The position numbers were made by a program, and so were the translations under genes. Below the pieces are notes generated by a model. It searched no databases and was not told the DNA's origin. It saw only the letters and a program-made list of their open reading frames with translations. A stretch of 64,000 nt of DNA from Heterocephalus glaber (Eukaryota; Chordata; Mammalia; Rodentia; Bathyergidae), in NCBI RefSeq assembly GCF_000247695.1, contig NW_004624734.1, forward strand, positions 11,543,389 through 11,607,388, written 5' to 3'. Positions 49,671 through 62,399 of the stretch are shown here, piece by piece (the stretch's first letter is position 1; the number at the start of each line of letters is the position of its first letter).

Positions 49671-51149
49671 ATATTTGGATATAATCTATGCACATCCTAC
49701 TGTATACTTTAAATTATCTCTAAATTACAGTACCTAATACAATATAGATGCTATGTAAATAGTTGTTGTACAGTATTATTTAAGGAATAATACCAAGAAA
49801 AAGACATCTCTACATATTCAATATGGGCGCAGATCACCCCCACCCCCCCAGGATATTTTCAGTCTGCTTTCGGTTAAATCCATGGATGTGAACCCATAGA
49901 TGCAGAGTGACAACTGTATATGTTGTGCTGTGTCTAACATTAATAGCACAAAAGGTGAGGAGATAAAGCTCTATAGGAGTAGTTTTCCTATATATTATTG
50001 GAATTAAGTTCATATGAATCATGTGTTCTTTCTAAATTAATATTATAGTAAGTGGTAGAACAACCACTAAGCAAATAACTCATGAAAACTTGCTTAAGAA
50101 ATTAAAATGTGCTACAAAATATTCACTTAATGAAAAATAAAGGAGTAAAGGAAGAATAGAGGTACAAAAAGGAAGACAAGTCAAGCTATAATCAATAATA
50201 ACCATGTCAGCTTTCTTGTAGTTGCTGTTTACATGATTTATTCTTTTCCCTTTCAATCTATAGATCCAAATATACAAATAGATTGAACATTTCATGATAA
50301 AAGATCTAACCTATCGGGAAGATATAATGATTTTAAACATAAATGCACCTAACAACATAGACCCAAAAGTCATGAAACAAAAACTGAAATGGATAAATAG
50401 GCAATTCAACAGGAATATCTCACTCTGAGTAAAGTATAAGGACAGCTAAGGTTATGATCAACAAAAAAGTCAAAGACTTCAGCATCACTGTAAACCACCT
50501 AGATATAATCAATATATATAGAACTCTAAACAACAGTAGATTACATATTTTTCTTAAGTGCATATAGAACATTCTCTAGGATATACCATATACCAGACCA
50601 TTAAAAAATTCAATAAATCCAAGAATATTAAAATTGTAAAAATATTCTTCAACCATAATGGAATGAGATTAAAAATCAATAGTAAAAGAAAATTTGTGAA
50701 ATTCACAACTATGTGCAAATTAAACAATATACTCCTATATAAACAGTATGTCAAATAAATAAGAAATCAAAACAATACTTCGATGAGAGAAAAGGCATAC
50801 TCAAATTTTTTGGGATCCTGCTAAAGCAGTGCTTAGTGGGAAATTTATAGCTAATTGCCTAAATTTAAAAAAAAGATGCTAAACCTTGAAGCCAATTTTT
50901 TACTTTTAAAATAGAAGACTCAACTTGGTAAGAGCATGAATGAAAGAGAAGACCTTCCTACTGACCTTGTAGAATTAAAAAAGGCTCACAAGAGGGTATC
51001 ATGAGCAATTGTATAACAACATAGGTGGTTGTTATAAGGTTATTTCATGTTAGATAACTTACATAATCTAAGGAAATTCCTAGAAAGGCATGAGCTATTA
51101 GAACTGACTTAAAAAATACAAATTCTGAATAGACCATAACAAGAGATTG

Positions 51150-51187
51150 AACTACTACTATGACAACTACTACTACTACTACTACTG
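51150..51187 (+). repeat. (CTA)n microsatellite
   Basis: About ten CTA/ACT units within the L1 relic, next to the insertion at 51190. Confidence 0.9.
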
Positions 51188-51189
51188 AC

Positions 51190-51600
51190 ATTCCCCTTTT
51201 AACTACTGAGTTCTGTTCCTGTGATTAGGTCGTTAAATGAATTGGTCGCTAAATAAGGAATTGTATATAGTATGTACATTACATTATTCAGAACAAAGAA
51301 ACAGTCAAAAGAAATGCCAACCTAATGACTTTGCTTTTATTTGCATAACTCTTACATGCAGTACTGTAATGTATAACAACATAAATATATAGCATTCTAC
51401 ATACAGTAAAATCAGCAAAAATTACAGTACTGTGTAAACAAAGTGTACTGCACAAAAAAAGACACTGAGGCTCTATAAACAGGACATACAGAACTGTAAA
51501 AATAAAAAAAAGGGACAAGTTGTATGTTCAAGCAGCAGGTCATAAATCCAAATAGTCATTAAACAGATAGGTCATTAAATGAGGAATATCTGCATTATTT
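51190..51600. mobile_element. MITE-like insertion in L1
   Basis: About 410 bases absent from L1. Near-repeats lie at its two ends in the same orientation: 'aggtcgttaaatgaattggt' (51228-51247) and 'aggtcattaaatgaggaata' (51571-51590). Family not identified. Confidence 0.5.
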
Positions 51601-53246
51601 CCACTACTACTTATTTAAAAAATTGTGAAGATCCAAGGCCCAGTATCTTCACAAGCAAATGTTGCCAAACACTTAAAAATTAATAGCAATTCTTTATAAA
51701 TTCTTTCCAAAAATAGAAGAGGAAGTATTTCTCAACTTACCCTATGAGGCCAGTATTGCTTCAGTAGCAAAACCAGACAAGAACATCAAAACTGCAGATC
51801 AGTATCTCTTAGGGATGTAAATGCAAAAATCCTCAATACATTATATAAAACAGAATCCAACAACAAATAAAAAATTATATACCATGGCGAAGAGAGATTT
51901 ATCCCAGAAATGCAAGGTTAGTTTAACAACTAAAAATGAATCAATTTAATTTATTATATCAGCAGAAGAAAAGACAAAAACCAATATAATCCTCTCTATG
52001 GACATAGGAAAAAAAGCATTTGACAAAAAAATCAGCATTCCTTCATGATAAAAAACACTGAACAAAATAGAAGGGACTTCACTTGACAGAAGCTTCCATA
52101 AAAAACCAGTTAACGTAAGACTTAACTGTGACAGATTGAATACTTCCCCCTCTAAAATTAGGAGCAGGAAAAGAATATCTACCTTTACTGCTTTATCCAA
52201 CGTGGCAGGCAAGAAAAAGTCACAAAAGGCCTTCAGTTGGAAAGGAAGAAGAAAAAATATCTAAGATGACACAATTTTGTAAATATAGAAAGTCCACTAA
52301 AAAAAATACTACTAGAATAAACAAAGTCAGGAAAGGTGCAACATATAAGGTCCGCATGTTGAGTCAACTAAATTTTTGTGCAATTGCAATGAACAATCTG
52401 AAAATGAAATTAAGAAAATAATTCCATTTACTTTAGAATAAAAAAGAATGAAACAAAAGAAGTATAAAAAACATTGAAAGAATAAAATATTTAAATAAAT
52501 TGGAAAGACATCCTATCTTTATGGATCAAAAAACTCAATATTTTTAGGATGTCATTAATCCCTAAGTTAATCTGTAGCTTTAATACAGCCTTTCTCAAAA
52601 GTTCAACTTGTATTTGTGTAGAAATTGACAAGGTGATCCTAAATTTCATATGGAAAATCAAAGGTCTAGAGTAACTAAAACTGTTTTGAAAAGTAAGACT
52701 AAAGATTCACACTTCCTGATTTCAAAATTTACTCAAAGCTATAGTAATGAAGTGTGACACTGGTGTATGAATAACCTTTAGATCAATATGGATCAGTGGA
52801 ATAGAATTAAGAATCCAGAAATCCTCACATCTACCATAAACTGATTTTTTTTTTTTTCACAAGAGTGACAATGAAGAACAGGCTTTTCAACCAGCAGTGC
52901 TGGAACAACTGAATAGCTACATACAAAAAATGTGTTACTTCACAATAAACAAAAATTAACTCAAAATGGATTCGACTAAGGGTCAGAGCTGCAACTATCA
53001 AAGTCTTAGAAGAAAATATTGAAATAAAATTTTGTGAGATTGGTTTTGAATTCTTTGATATGATGCCCAAAGCACAAGCAGCTAACAAAAAGGTAGAAAA
53101 TGGGAATTTCTGAAGTGTGGTGGGTGATGAAAATGTTCTGCAAGTTGATTTTGGTGATGATTGCAGAACTCTGAATAAACTAAAAACCATTGAATTTTAC
53201 ACTTCAAGTGGCAAGTGAATGTGTTTGGAATACATGCATTTTCTGT

Positions 53247-53619
53247 TTTAAGTCACTTTCCTTTTGCTGGGACAAAATACCCAACAACTGCAACTCACAG
53301 GAGAGGTTTGTTTTGGCTCATGGTTTCAGTCCTTGGTCACCTGGCTCCAAGACAGAAATAGGGTGGCAGAGGGCGTGCTGGAGGAGAAGGTACTCACCTC
53401 CCCGCTCCAGCCTGGAAACAGAGCAAAGGGCGGAGCCAAGGATAAGAATACGCCTTCCAGGTCCTGTCCCAGTGACGCCCCTCTGACCAGGTCCCATCTC
53501 TTCACGGCCCCGTCAGCGGATAAATCCACTCATGAGTATAGCACCCCCATGACCCAGTCACCTTCCAAGTACATGAGACTTTGGGGGACATTTTAGATTT
53601 ACACCAGTAAACCATAACG
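53247..53619 (-). mobile_element. MaLR-type solo LTR, antisense
   Basis: Begins taagtcactttccttttgct and ends agtaaaccataac. Aligns by eye throughout with the copies at 17232 and 63514. Located just after the L1 3' end. Confidence 0.7.
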
Positions 53620-53904
53620 TACGCTTTTCAGGTTTTTTCAGGAGAAAAGCTTTAAACTTATTTGTAACTTTTCTAGATGTAAATTATTTCTCTTACACAG
53701 ATGTATGGTAATGTAACAATGGTTAGTCTCTGAAATTTTTTTTTGCAAAATGTTTATTATTCTGTGTGATTTTGAGTAATTTCTAATATTTATCTCTATA
53801 GTTGTTTCCTAAAAAAAAAAATGAGCATTCAGTTATTGGTTTTTCAATAAATGTCTTATTAAACCTAATTGTCAATAAACTTAGTTTCTTTTCTTTCTTT
53901 CTTT

Positions 53905-54090
53905 TTTTTTTTCTCTCTCTCAGTACTGAGGATTGAACTCAGGGGTTCTATAATATGGAGCTACACCCTCAGCCCTTTTTTTTTCTTTTAATTTTGAGAC
54001 AAGATCCCTCTGAGTTGCCCAGGCTAGCCTCAAACTTGTGAGCCTTCTGCCTGTTTCTTAAGTAGCTGGAATTCCAGGCATGTGCCTGTT
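53905..54090 (-). mobile_element. B1-dID composite SINE
   Basis: dID half ('cagtactgaggattgaactc') and B1 half ('gttgcccaggctagcctcaa' to 'ttccaggcatgtgcctg'). Confidence 0.88.
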
Positions 54091-54827
54091 TTTTGGTTAT
54101 TGGAGTGGGGTTTTTGGGTTTTGGGTTTGTTTTTTTTTTTTTGCTAGCTCATCCATTTATTTTTTTTGCTGTATCCATTTTGTCTTCTGTCTCATTATTC
54201 CCCTTGGAATAAACATAGCACACTGAAAGGGAAATGGAATCTTCTAGTTTGGGGCGGGCTTTGATTTGGCCACATTGTACTGCTTTTACTTTGGGATGTA
54301 TGAAGCATAAGAAAGCTACTGCTACCGAATATGTGCTTTGGAAGTGCACATAGACAATTATGGACAACAGGAAATCTACTTATAGATCTTAAAAACAGTG
54401 ACTAGCAACCATCACAACTGTCAGGCTGGGATTTTGTTTGTGTTTTGTTTGTTTTCTGTTTTGGTTATTGTAGTGGCTAATGTTTGGCGCTCCACAGTAA
54501 GTTACCCTTCCATCGTACAATGATGGCAGAGGTTTCTGATATATACTGTGTTTGGGAAAATGTATTTAAGTATATGTGCATTTTGTGTAGTAATTTTAAT
54601 GGCAGTACACTTTGAAAATTGATTTGCTTGGTTTAGGATAATCATTATTTTATGAAATTATTAATGAATCTAGTAGTATATTCTAAATGAAACTGTATAT
54701 TATATTCTAAGTTATACAAAAAATTATTAAAATCAGTATCCATGGTTAATCCAAAGTGATTAAAAGGAGGTACTTCCTTTTGTTTATGAATATAAGTCAA
54801 AGAAAGAAAAATATATTTCATTTTTAG

Positions 54828-54943
54828 ATTATATAAATGGTGGAGAGCTTTTTACTCATCTTTCTCAAAGAGAGCGTTTCACAGAGCACGAGGTGCAGAT
54901 CTATGTTGGAGAGATTGTGCTTGCCCTCGAACATCTGCACAAG
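54828..54943 (+). CDS. RPS6KA5: RPS6KA5 exon 4: hinge and alpha-D/alpha-E region
   Basis: Exon of 116 bases encoding codon 132 (last two bases, Asp) to 170. The translation starts DYINGGELFTHLSQRERF and ends ALEHLHK. It covers the hinge and the top of the C-lobe; the YINGGELFTHL pattern is typical of AGC kinases of the RSK/MSK/S6K group. The acceptor is catttttag|at and the donor AAG|gtaaga, so the exon ends in phase 0, matching exon 5. The upstream intron end is AT-rich with a weak pyrimidine tract. Confidence 0.97.
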
Positions 54944-55854
54944 GTAAGAGCTTCATCTCTGGAGTTTCCTTTCAGGCAGTCTTAACTGAGGTACTGATGG
55001 AGCTAAAAGTGCTAATGTTTTCACATGTCATTGTCTCGGTGTGGGTTGTAATAGCACACTTCTAGAGTACTTACCAGTTTTCTTCAGCACTTACCAGTTT
55101 TCTCAGGTGAAACTGAAAAATCTCCTTTCCTATTGTAATTGTACCAGATCAAAATGGTAGAACCTGAGCAATTTTTTGACTTTCATCATGAAAAGACCTA
55201 ATGCTTCATTTAGTATAAAGTATCATTAGCATAAAAGTTTGTAATTCCTAAAGCAACCTATAAAATGAAGCCATAAGTCATAATATTTATTTACTTAATT
55301 TGACATACTTCATTGCAGACTCTGCCTATATGTCATCAGGATGTGTTCCTGATTATATTAGAAAATAAGAGTTATTTTTACACTGGCTTTCTTTTCCGTT
55401 TATTTTGTGCTTGACACTCTCTCCTGCTCCTACCTCTGCCTCCCTTCTCCATTGCCTCCATGGAGCATGAACTCAGTTACTGAAACCTTTAAATGGAATT
55501 CCTGTCCATAGCCCTGTTTGAACTCTACACAAATCAGTTTAAAGTTTAAAAATACTATTACAGATGGTCTTAATCTTGATCAATGAAATTATGACTTCAG
55601 TTTTAAAACTTAATGAAGAAGTATTATTGTAGAAGCAAATAGTTATTATGTGGCCCGGCTTGTGTGTTTTCCTTAGAGACAGAGAGTACTAAAGTCATTT
55701 TTATCAAAGGTATGTGAGACCACAAGGAGATGGCGTGACTTGAATCACTCTGTTACAGCAATTCTGGTATGATATGAAGCCATCCTTCTTTGTCGTGTTG
55801 TATTCAGGTCCTACCCTGGCTTAGGATAAACAGAGTTGAAAGTGCTGATTAGAA

Positions 55855-56200
55855 GCACAGAAAAAAAGAGGAGAGAGTTAAAAAAGCTAGAAGAGGGAAG
55901 AAGTTTTTGAAGGGCCAGGGAGATCCCAACAGCAAGATAGAGGCAATAGATGTAAAAGACTGTGAGAAAAGATTCTGGGAAGGTGTAAGAAAAAAAGGCA
56001 AGTTCAAGAAAAGGGTAGATCTAACTCAGAAACAAGACTGCTCAGATGGAGAGAGGGTTCAGAACGGGAATCTGAAGAAGAGTGAATGAGAATGTATGAG
56101 AACAGGGAGCACAAGAGAGCAGGCAGCTGAGGTAGAGTTGTAGCACCATGGTGAGAAAGGGAAAACAGGAGCCGTAAAATATTAGAGGAACTGGAGTCGT
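55855..56200 (+). repeat. Purine-rich block
   Basis: About 350 bases dominated by A and G, containing a 60-codon + frame of biased composition (55907-56089). No family recognised. Confidence 0.6.
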
Positions 56201-57209
56201 GGGACAGATGTGTACTTCTTTTGTTAGAATTTTCAGTATGGTAACAAACTTTAGGCTTATACCTATGAGTGTTTTTGCAGGATATAAAGTAATTAAGATG
56301 TCTTTATATAAGAAACAAATTGGAGCCAGGAATGGTTTGTAAAAACCTTTGAAATTTATGATTAGATGTATATTTTATAATATAAAAATGATGGTAGAGT
56401 TCATCATAAATAGCAGAGTAAAAACAAAAAACAAAATCCCAATGGGTAACTAGAAAATTCACTTTTTAATTTCTATGAAGCATTTAATTTTGTTCATTCT
56501 TTAATTTAAATGAAAATCTGTGAATATTAATATTATTAAACAGTAGTAAGAAATATGCAAGTAGAGAACCTAATGAATACTAGATATAACTGTTATTGGT
56601 ATGAATTGAAAGTGATATAGCAAATTAGATAGAACTCAGCTAACTTGCTCAGTAACCTTAAAAAAGATACATAGACTACAAAACCAGCAATATAATCTTA
56701 ATATAGATACTAACACTGAGTTTCACAGGATGAGATAAAAATGGGAGTTTACTTGGAAGTGATGAAGTAACACATATAATAAATTACTTGTTCCTAAAAA
56801 CCTTTTCTGAAGAGTTCCTTAAGAAGTAAAAATATTACTGGTTGTTAGATGTGTGTAATGCTTTAAGTCAAACATCTGTTCAGTATACACTCAAGATGTT
56901 TTCCTTCCTATCGTTCTGGTAAAACAATGAAATCATGGAGGAAAATTGATTAGTATTTTTCTTTGTGTAATTTTTATTTCAACTCTGAGATTATTAAGAA
57001 TCTGCTTTTTCATATCGTTAGTGTTGAGGAAAGCAGTATTTCTAAGTTTAAAAACATTTAATCCAGGATAACATAACTATAAACATGACATAGAAAACTC
57101 TTATAGATTAATCACCTTGTAATAATTTAAATAGATATATTTATATAACTGAAGTAATAGTTGAAGTGTTTTTCTATAAAACTTACATGCAAAACAAAGC
57201 CAAGAGATA

Positions 57210-57777
57210 CAGTCATGTGCTGTATGACATTTGACAGACCACATGGACAGCAGTGGTTGTATAAGATTTTAATGGGGGTTAAAAATGCCTATCACTTGGA
57301 GATGTCAAACCATCATAGTACAATATATTACTCACATGTTTATGGTGATGCTGGTATAAATATACCTGCTGCACTGCCAGTTATATAAATGTATAGCACA
57401 TACAATAATACTTGATAGTAAACAGCTGTTTCTGGTTTATGTATTATATTATACTTTTGACTATCATTTTACAGTACACTCTTATGCTTATTTTTAAGCA
57501 GGGGTTTTACTATAAAACAGAATACTATGTTAAAGCCAGCAGCAGCTTCATATGTCTACATTTACTGTGTAATCTTTTTCTCTTGTGCTTGATTTATCTG
57601 TGTTTTGTTCATCGTAGCCCTAGGAGCAATAAGCTATACCATATGTATATGATATATTTTTATATATTATAGGCACCATATATATGGTATATACACACAC
57701 ACCCCATATAACCTATTGTAGGCTATGACAACATACTCTCAGCCCATATCGCTCACATTAAGTGTCACATGACTGTA
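57210..57777. mobile_element. TA-flanked inverted-repeat DNA transposon
   Basis: Terminal inverted repeats cagtcatgtgctgtatgaca (left) and cagtcatgtgacacttaa (right, complement), with TA on both sides. Same family as 15881-16239. No transposase: nonautonomous pogo/mariner type. Confidence 0.78.
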
Positions 57778-57879
57778 TAAATATTATTTAATTGATTTGC
57801 TTTGCTTATTTAGAACAAAAGATAAACTGAAATTAATCTGTGATCTTTAATCTTTATGTTTAAGAGCCTGCTATTCAAC

Positions 57880-58130
57880 AAGCCTTTATTAATCATCTGT
57901 TTGACACCTGGCATTGTGCTAGATACTGGATAAAGGTTTAAAAAGTGAGAAACAGAGTTAGTGTATGAGTATATCAAGACAAAGAGGAAATACCTAGAAA
58001 ATATTAGTCTTTTTTAGGTAAGTACAATGTAAGCATAGATGCTATAGGATGAAAAACAAGGAAATGACTAGCATGGGACCTGGTTAGTTAGGCAAGTTTT
58101 CTGAAGCCATTAGGGAGTAATGGACAAGAA
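57880..58130 (-). mobile_element. L2 relic, antisense
   Basis: 'aagcctttattaatcatctg', 'tggcattgtgctagatactg', then L2-like sequence to 'gcaagttttctgaagcc'. Confidence 0.55.
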
Positions 58131-58396
58131 TTGGCTAAGAAGGCACCTGAAGACCATCTGAAGTGAGTGTTAAATAAGCATAGAAGCAGGAAAAAGCATT
58201 AGCCAAAGGGGAGGCTCTAAAGAGCTGGTCTGACAAGGGTAGACCCTTGGTACAAAGAAAATGAAGGGATGATTGGAGAGGTCCAGGGAATGCAGCAAAT
58301 GACCCTCGAGATGGAAAAGTTTGCATTTGCCTCAACAGTCCCTAAGAGCCATAGAATCCTGCAGAGAGAAATGCCTTTAAAAAAGAAAAGAATTAG

Positions 58397-58585
<189 letters not shown>

Positions 58586-59843
58586 TAATTTAAAGTCAGT
58601 AATAGCAGAATGTAAAGAGGGGTGAAAATTAGCTATAGAGTAAACATTTAATAGGGCAGTACCATGTGGATTATGGACTTCTGTGCAAATTTGTGCAAAG
58701 GAACATTTTGACAAGAGTAAATGCAAAGACATCCTGTTAAAATTGCAGTAAATCTTTCATGGATACACCAGAATACTCCAGTTTAGCAACAAAACAACTA
58801 TGTTCTTAACTGACCCCATAAAATATGTAAAGTATAACTAAAAATTAAATAATGTTTTAAGCCCTTTGGCAGTCTTATGGCTTAGATGGTGGCCAATAAA
58901 GAACCACAAAACAAAGCACATATCATTTACATTATACTTACCAAGGGACATACTATGATGGCCCTTTGAATTCACTTCATAAGAATGACAAGGATCTACT
59001 AATTTTTCAATAATCTTGCTGGGTTTTATACTTAAAATGAACTAAAATATAGTAGCTAATGTGTAGATTTTAGATATAGAAGGCTTTATATTTTCAGTAT
59101 TATAATTTGTTAATATTACATTTATAAAAGTTATAATTAAGTGCATATATGCATTTAATTACATTTAAAGTTGTACATCTGTTGGCTGTAATTAAATACT
59201 TATGTAGCAATCATAATAAAAGTGATATTTTATAACTGAAATAAGTGAATTTGAATATCAGTTTTGTTTTTTATCCAGGAAATTTCTGATGTAAACACGG
59301 AATCAAAGTAAAATTTTTGTGATGAAGACCTTTGTTGAATAAAACACATCATTCTTGAGTTCCAAATTAGGTTCAGGTTTAGCAGCCCTCCTCTGAAAAT
59401 CCAAAACCCAAAACATCTTGAGCATTGATATAATGCCTCAAATGAAAATCTTATAGATCACAGTAAAATACACTCATACAACACACAGTATATTTAATAT
59501 CCTCAAGAGACAAGGTCCCCTTCTTAGCCCCCTTCACCTAGGTATATATTTTTCACACACACCCAGATTCCCACAACAAGCCCATCACCCACAGAGGGTA
59601 ATAAAATGACATATACAGGCCCCATGTGCCAAGGGTAGGTCCTCCAAAATGCCCCTCACAGGGCCAAGCCCTTTAAGCATTATTCACTGTGTACTCTGTT
59701 TTGTGTATTTTTGCTTATTCTCTGCTCTGTGTTGTAAAGACACTTTTGAAAATGTTAAAAGAGGCTGCAGATACTCTTATGAGTAAGAGTAATAAGAAAA
59801 GCAAAAGCAGTTTTGATTATCTCTAGCACAAATAGTCAAGCTG

Positions 59844-60047
59844 TTGGAGAAACTGGACACCAGTGTAAGTGTGAAATGTCTTACAGAAGAAAATGGCTTT
59901 GGAATGACCATCATAGATGACCTGAAGAAACAGAAGGGTAAACTGTTGAAATTCTGTGCTGAAAATGATGAACAGAAGCTAATGAAAGATAGAAAAATGC
60001 TGCATAAAGCCAAAAATGAAGATCTCAATTGTGTATCAAAAGAGTAG
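59844..60047 (+). pseudogene. Tigger transposase N-terminal fragment
   Basis: 67 codons containing SVKCLTEENGFGMTIIDDL and KNEDLNCVSKE, the helix-turn-helix DNA-binding part of pogo/Tigger transposases related to CENP-B and TIGD proteins. The frame ends at a stop where the family would continue (about 500-600 residues), so it is a remnant. Confidence 0.8.
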
Positions 60048-60458
60048 ATCCATGAGCATCACAGTGAACACATGCCATTTAATAGGATGCTAATCATGAA
60101 GCAAAGATCTACTGTGATGGACTAAAAATGGAAGGTAGCTGAATATTCAACAGGCTAGTTGCAGAAATTTAAGAAAAGGTGCAACATTAAAAATTTAAAG
60201 ATCTCAGGTGATAAAGCATCTACTAAAATGAACCAGGGAAGAAATCCATTGGCGAGTTTACCAAGGTCATCACTGAGGAAAATATGACACCAGAACAAGT
60301 CTATGACACTGATGAAATGTCACTGATTGTGCATCGTTGCCTAGAAAGATGCTGGCTCCAGCTGATAAGACAGCCCCTCCAGGAATTAAGTATGCCAAAG
60401 ACAAAATAATTATGCTGGGATGTACTGCAGCAGACTCACATAGTGTAAACTTGGTGTG

Positions 60459-60542
60459 GGGCTGGGGATTTAGCTCAGTGGTTCCGCTGCCTGCCTCAGA
60501 AGTGCAAGGACCCGAGTTCGATCCCTGGTACCAAAAAAAAAA
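60459..60542 (+). mobile_element. ID SINE in Tigger
   Basis: ID with A13 tail; the flanks aaacttggtgtg and aaacttgatgtg (from 60447 and 60543) form the duplication. It splits the DDE domain. Confidence 0.94.
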
Positions 60543-61380
60543 AAACTTGATGTGATAGGCAAAAGCTTGTGTCCCCAATGTTTTAAAGCAATGGATTTCT
60601 TATCAGTCTATTATGCTAACAAAAAGGCACGGATCACCAGGGACCTCTTTCCAAATTAGTTTCAGATTTTGTAGCAGCAGCTCATGCTCTTGCATGGAAA
60701 CTGGACTGGTTGAAGACTGCAGGGTTTTGTTTTTCCTCAGCAGCTGTTATGCTTGTGCTCCAGGTGAAGTTCTCATCAAGAATAATATATACTTTCCCCA
60801 TTCAGCCATGTGACCAAAGAATCCTTAGAGCACTGAAGATAAATATAAAAACACTTTCTTTAGCAGCATGCTAACAGCAGTGAACAGAGGCCTGGTTGTG
60901 AAAGGTTTTCAACAGGAATTTAGCACATTGTATGCTGCATATGCTGTTGCCAATGCTTAGGACTAAAAATGTAGGTATGCACCTCCCAGCACAACCTGTG
61001 ACCTATGGCTGTGTTCGGGGATGATTATGAACAAGGTGATGACTTTGAGGATTCTGTATGTCAAGTGAGAAAAAAAATGATGTCTGACATCCTTACATAA
61101 GCAAAAACTGTATCTTTACATTAAACAGGAAGAAGTAGATATCAAGGAAGTTTTCAACATTGATAATGAGGCTCTGCTTGTTCACTGACCGATGATGAAA
61201 TAGTAGAAAAGATCTGAATCAGGTGACCATGATAATAATGATGATGAAAATGTCATTGTTAAACTGAAGAAGTGCCTATAGATAGCATGGTGAAAATATG
61301 ATAGGCTTATGATGAACTTGAACAGAGTGTATTCACAACAGAACAAGAAGTCATGTCAGTTTATAAAATCAGAGATTTCT

Positions 61381-61436
61381 TGCCTGCTTTGCAGGCTCAA
61401 GGTCCCAAGTTTGATCCCCTGTACCAAAAAAGAAAA
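61381..61436 (+). mobile_element. 5'-truncated ID SINE in Tigger
   Basis: Only the B-box half of ID ('gcaggctcaaggtcccaagt') plus an A-rich tail; the flanks aaaatcagagattt and aaaattagagactt form the duplication. Confidence 0.8.
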
Positions 61437-62194
61437 AAAATTAGAGACTTCTAAGACAAAGACCATTGTTACGGAGGCAGGTAATTCTAGAGGACACATT
61501 CAAAGTACCTCTTGATCCTTAGAGGACTAGTTCCCTGGCCCCTCAACTTCTTCTGATGTATCATCTCACGAAGAAAAAATGCAGTGCCCAGTAACCTTTA
61601 AATCAAGACACAGCATTGCAGATGGCAGCTGAAGCTGCTGCTGTTGTTGCTGGTGTTTGGCAGCTGACACTGGGGTTCACCTGATGCCTCAGTGCTGCTT
61701 AGTTACCATGAACACCGGACTTTTTGCAGCAGTGATGTTGAGTCATATTTTATAATGTTATATGTCAGTAAATATAAGAAAATGATTATTAGTTGCACAT
61801 AAATTTTTAGCAGGAATGATGTGATGCCAAATAGCCACAGATTGCCCATATGGATAGCTGAGAGAGTGACAACTTTGCTTTCTGATGGTTCATTGTACAG
61901 TTATTTAAAACATTGTATAAGATTGCATTCAGGCCATGTGTATAAGGTGTATATAAAACATAAATGAATTTCCTATTTAGACTTGGATCCCATCCTCAAG
62001 TTATTCCATTATGTGCATATATCCCCAAATCTGAAAAATTTGAAATCTTAAATACTTCTGGAGCATTTTGGGTAAGGGACAGTCAACCTGTACATGTACA
62101 TCTGGTTACCTTTGGGAATATTGCCAAAGCAATCCTAGTGAGTAAGATAAGTAGTAAAATTATAAAAATTAAAGATCTTAATTTTTATCATGTC

Positions 62195-62330
62195 TATATT
62201 TATTCAATTCATTTATTCAGTAAATATTTATTGATCACCTACCTATACTCTTATTAGGTAATACAGTGATGCATAAAACAGAAATGATCACCATCATGAA
62301 GCTGGGGTTATAAAAATAAATTGGTTATCT
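62195..62330 (-). mobile_element. L2 3' end, antisense
   Basis: 'ttcagtaaatatttattgat' followed by L2-type sequence. Confidence 0.55.
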
Positions 62331-62399
62331 TTGATAGAAAATTACAGTTATAAAATAGATGAATTTTGAAGAATTTACTTCCAAGCTCCTTTATAAAAA

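Larger units (their letters stand above)
48873..49916. mobile_element. TA-type DNA transposon split by an LTR-like insert
   Basis: The left end (48873-48981, 'agtcctcccttgatgtccat') and right end (49671-49916, 'tgtgaacccatagatgcag..caactg') are inverted-repeat halves of one short pogo-type transposon bounded by TA. Internal blocks such as 'gtacctaatacaatatagat' agree. Confidence 0.7.
50300..53220 (+). mobile_element. L1 relic: endonuclease to 3' end
   Basis: Sense L1M ORF2 in order: endonuclease part (50310-51110, 'ttagtgggaaatttatagct'), reverse transcriptase part (51600-52450, 'tgaggccagtattgcttc', 'aaaaaagcatttgacaaaa'), C-terminal part and 3' UTR ('tgaattttacacttcaagtg'). The region of the FADD active-site box is lost or rearranged near 52260. 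Dead. Confidence 0.8.
59374..62090 (+). mobile_element. Tigger (pogo) DNA transposon, inactive
   Basis: The ends are inverted repeats (caggtttagcagccct.. at 59374; complement of the right end caggttgactgtccct.., 62075-62090), with TA following the right end. The inner terminal region (for example 59390-59425) resembles Tigger7-type ends. Between them a decayed transposase runs on the + strand: an N-terminal CENP-B-like HTH part open at 59844-60047, then DDE-domain blocks in several frames (KDKIIMLGCTAADSH near 60400, FPPN-like region lost). Multiple stops and frameshifts, and two ID insertions. Not a functional TIGD-type gene. Confidence 0.82.

Noticed and set aside
54105..54130. G-quadruplex or telomere-like G/T tract
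   Set aside because: Only three runs of three or more G with long T spacers; not enough for a standard quadruplex.
54149..54367. 72-codon minus-strand frame before exon 4
   Set aside because: No family match or promoter/splice context; could be part of an old repeat.
59844..60047. TIGD-like host gene
   Set aside because: Terminal inverted repeats and a flanking TA surround it and the frame is broken repeatedly, so it is a dead transposon.
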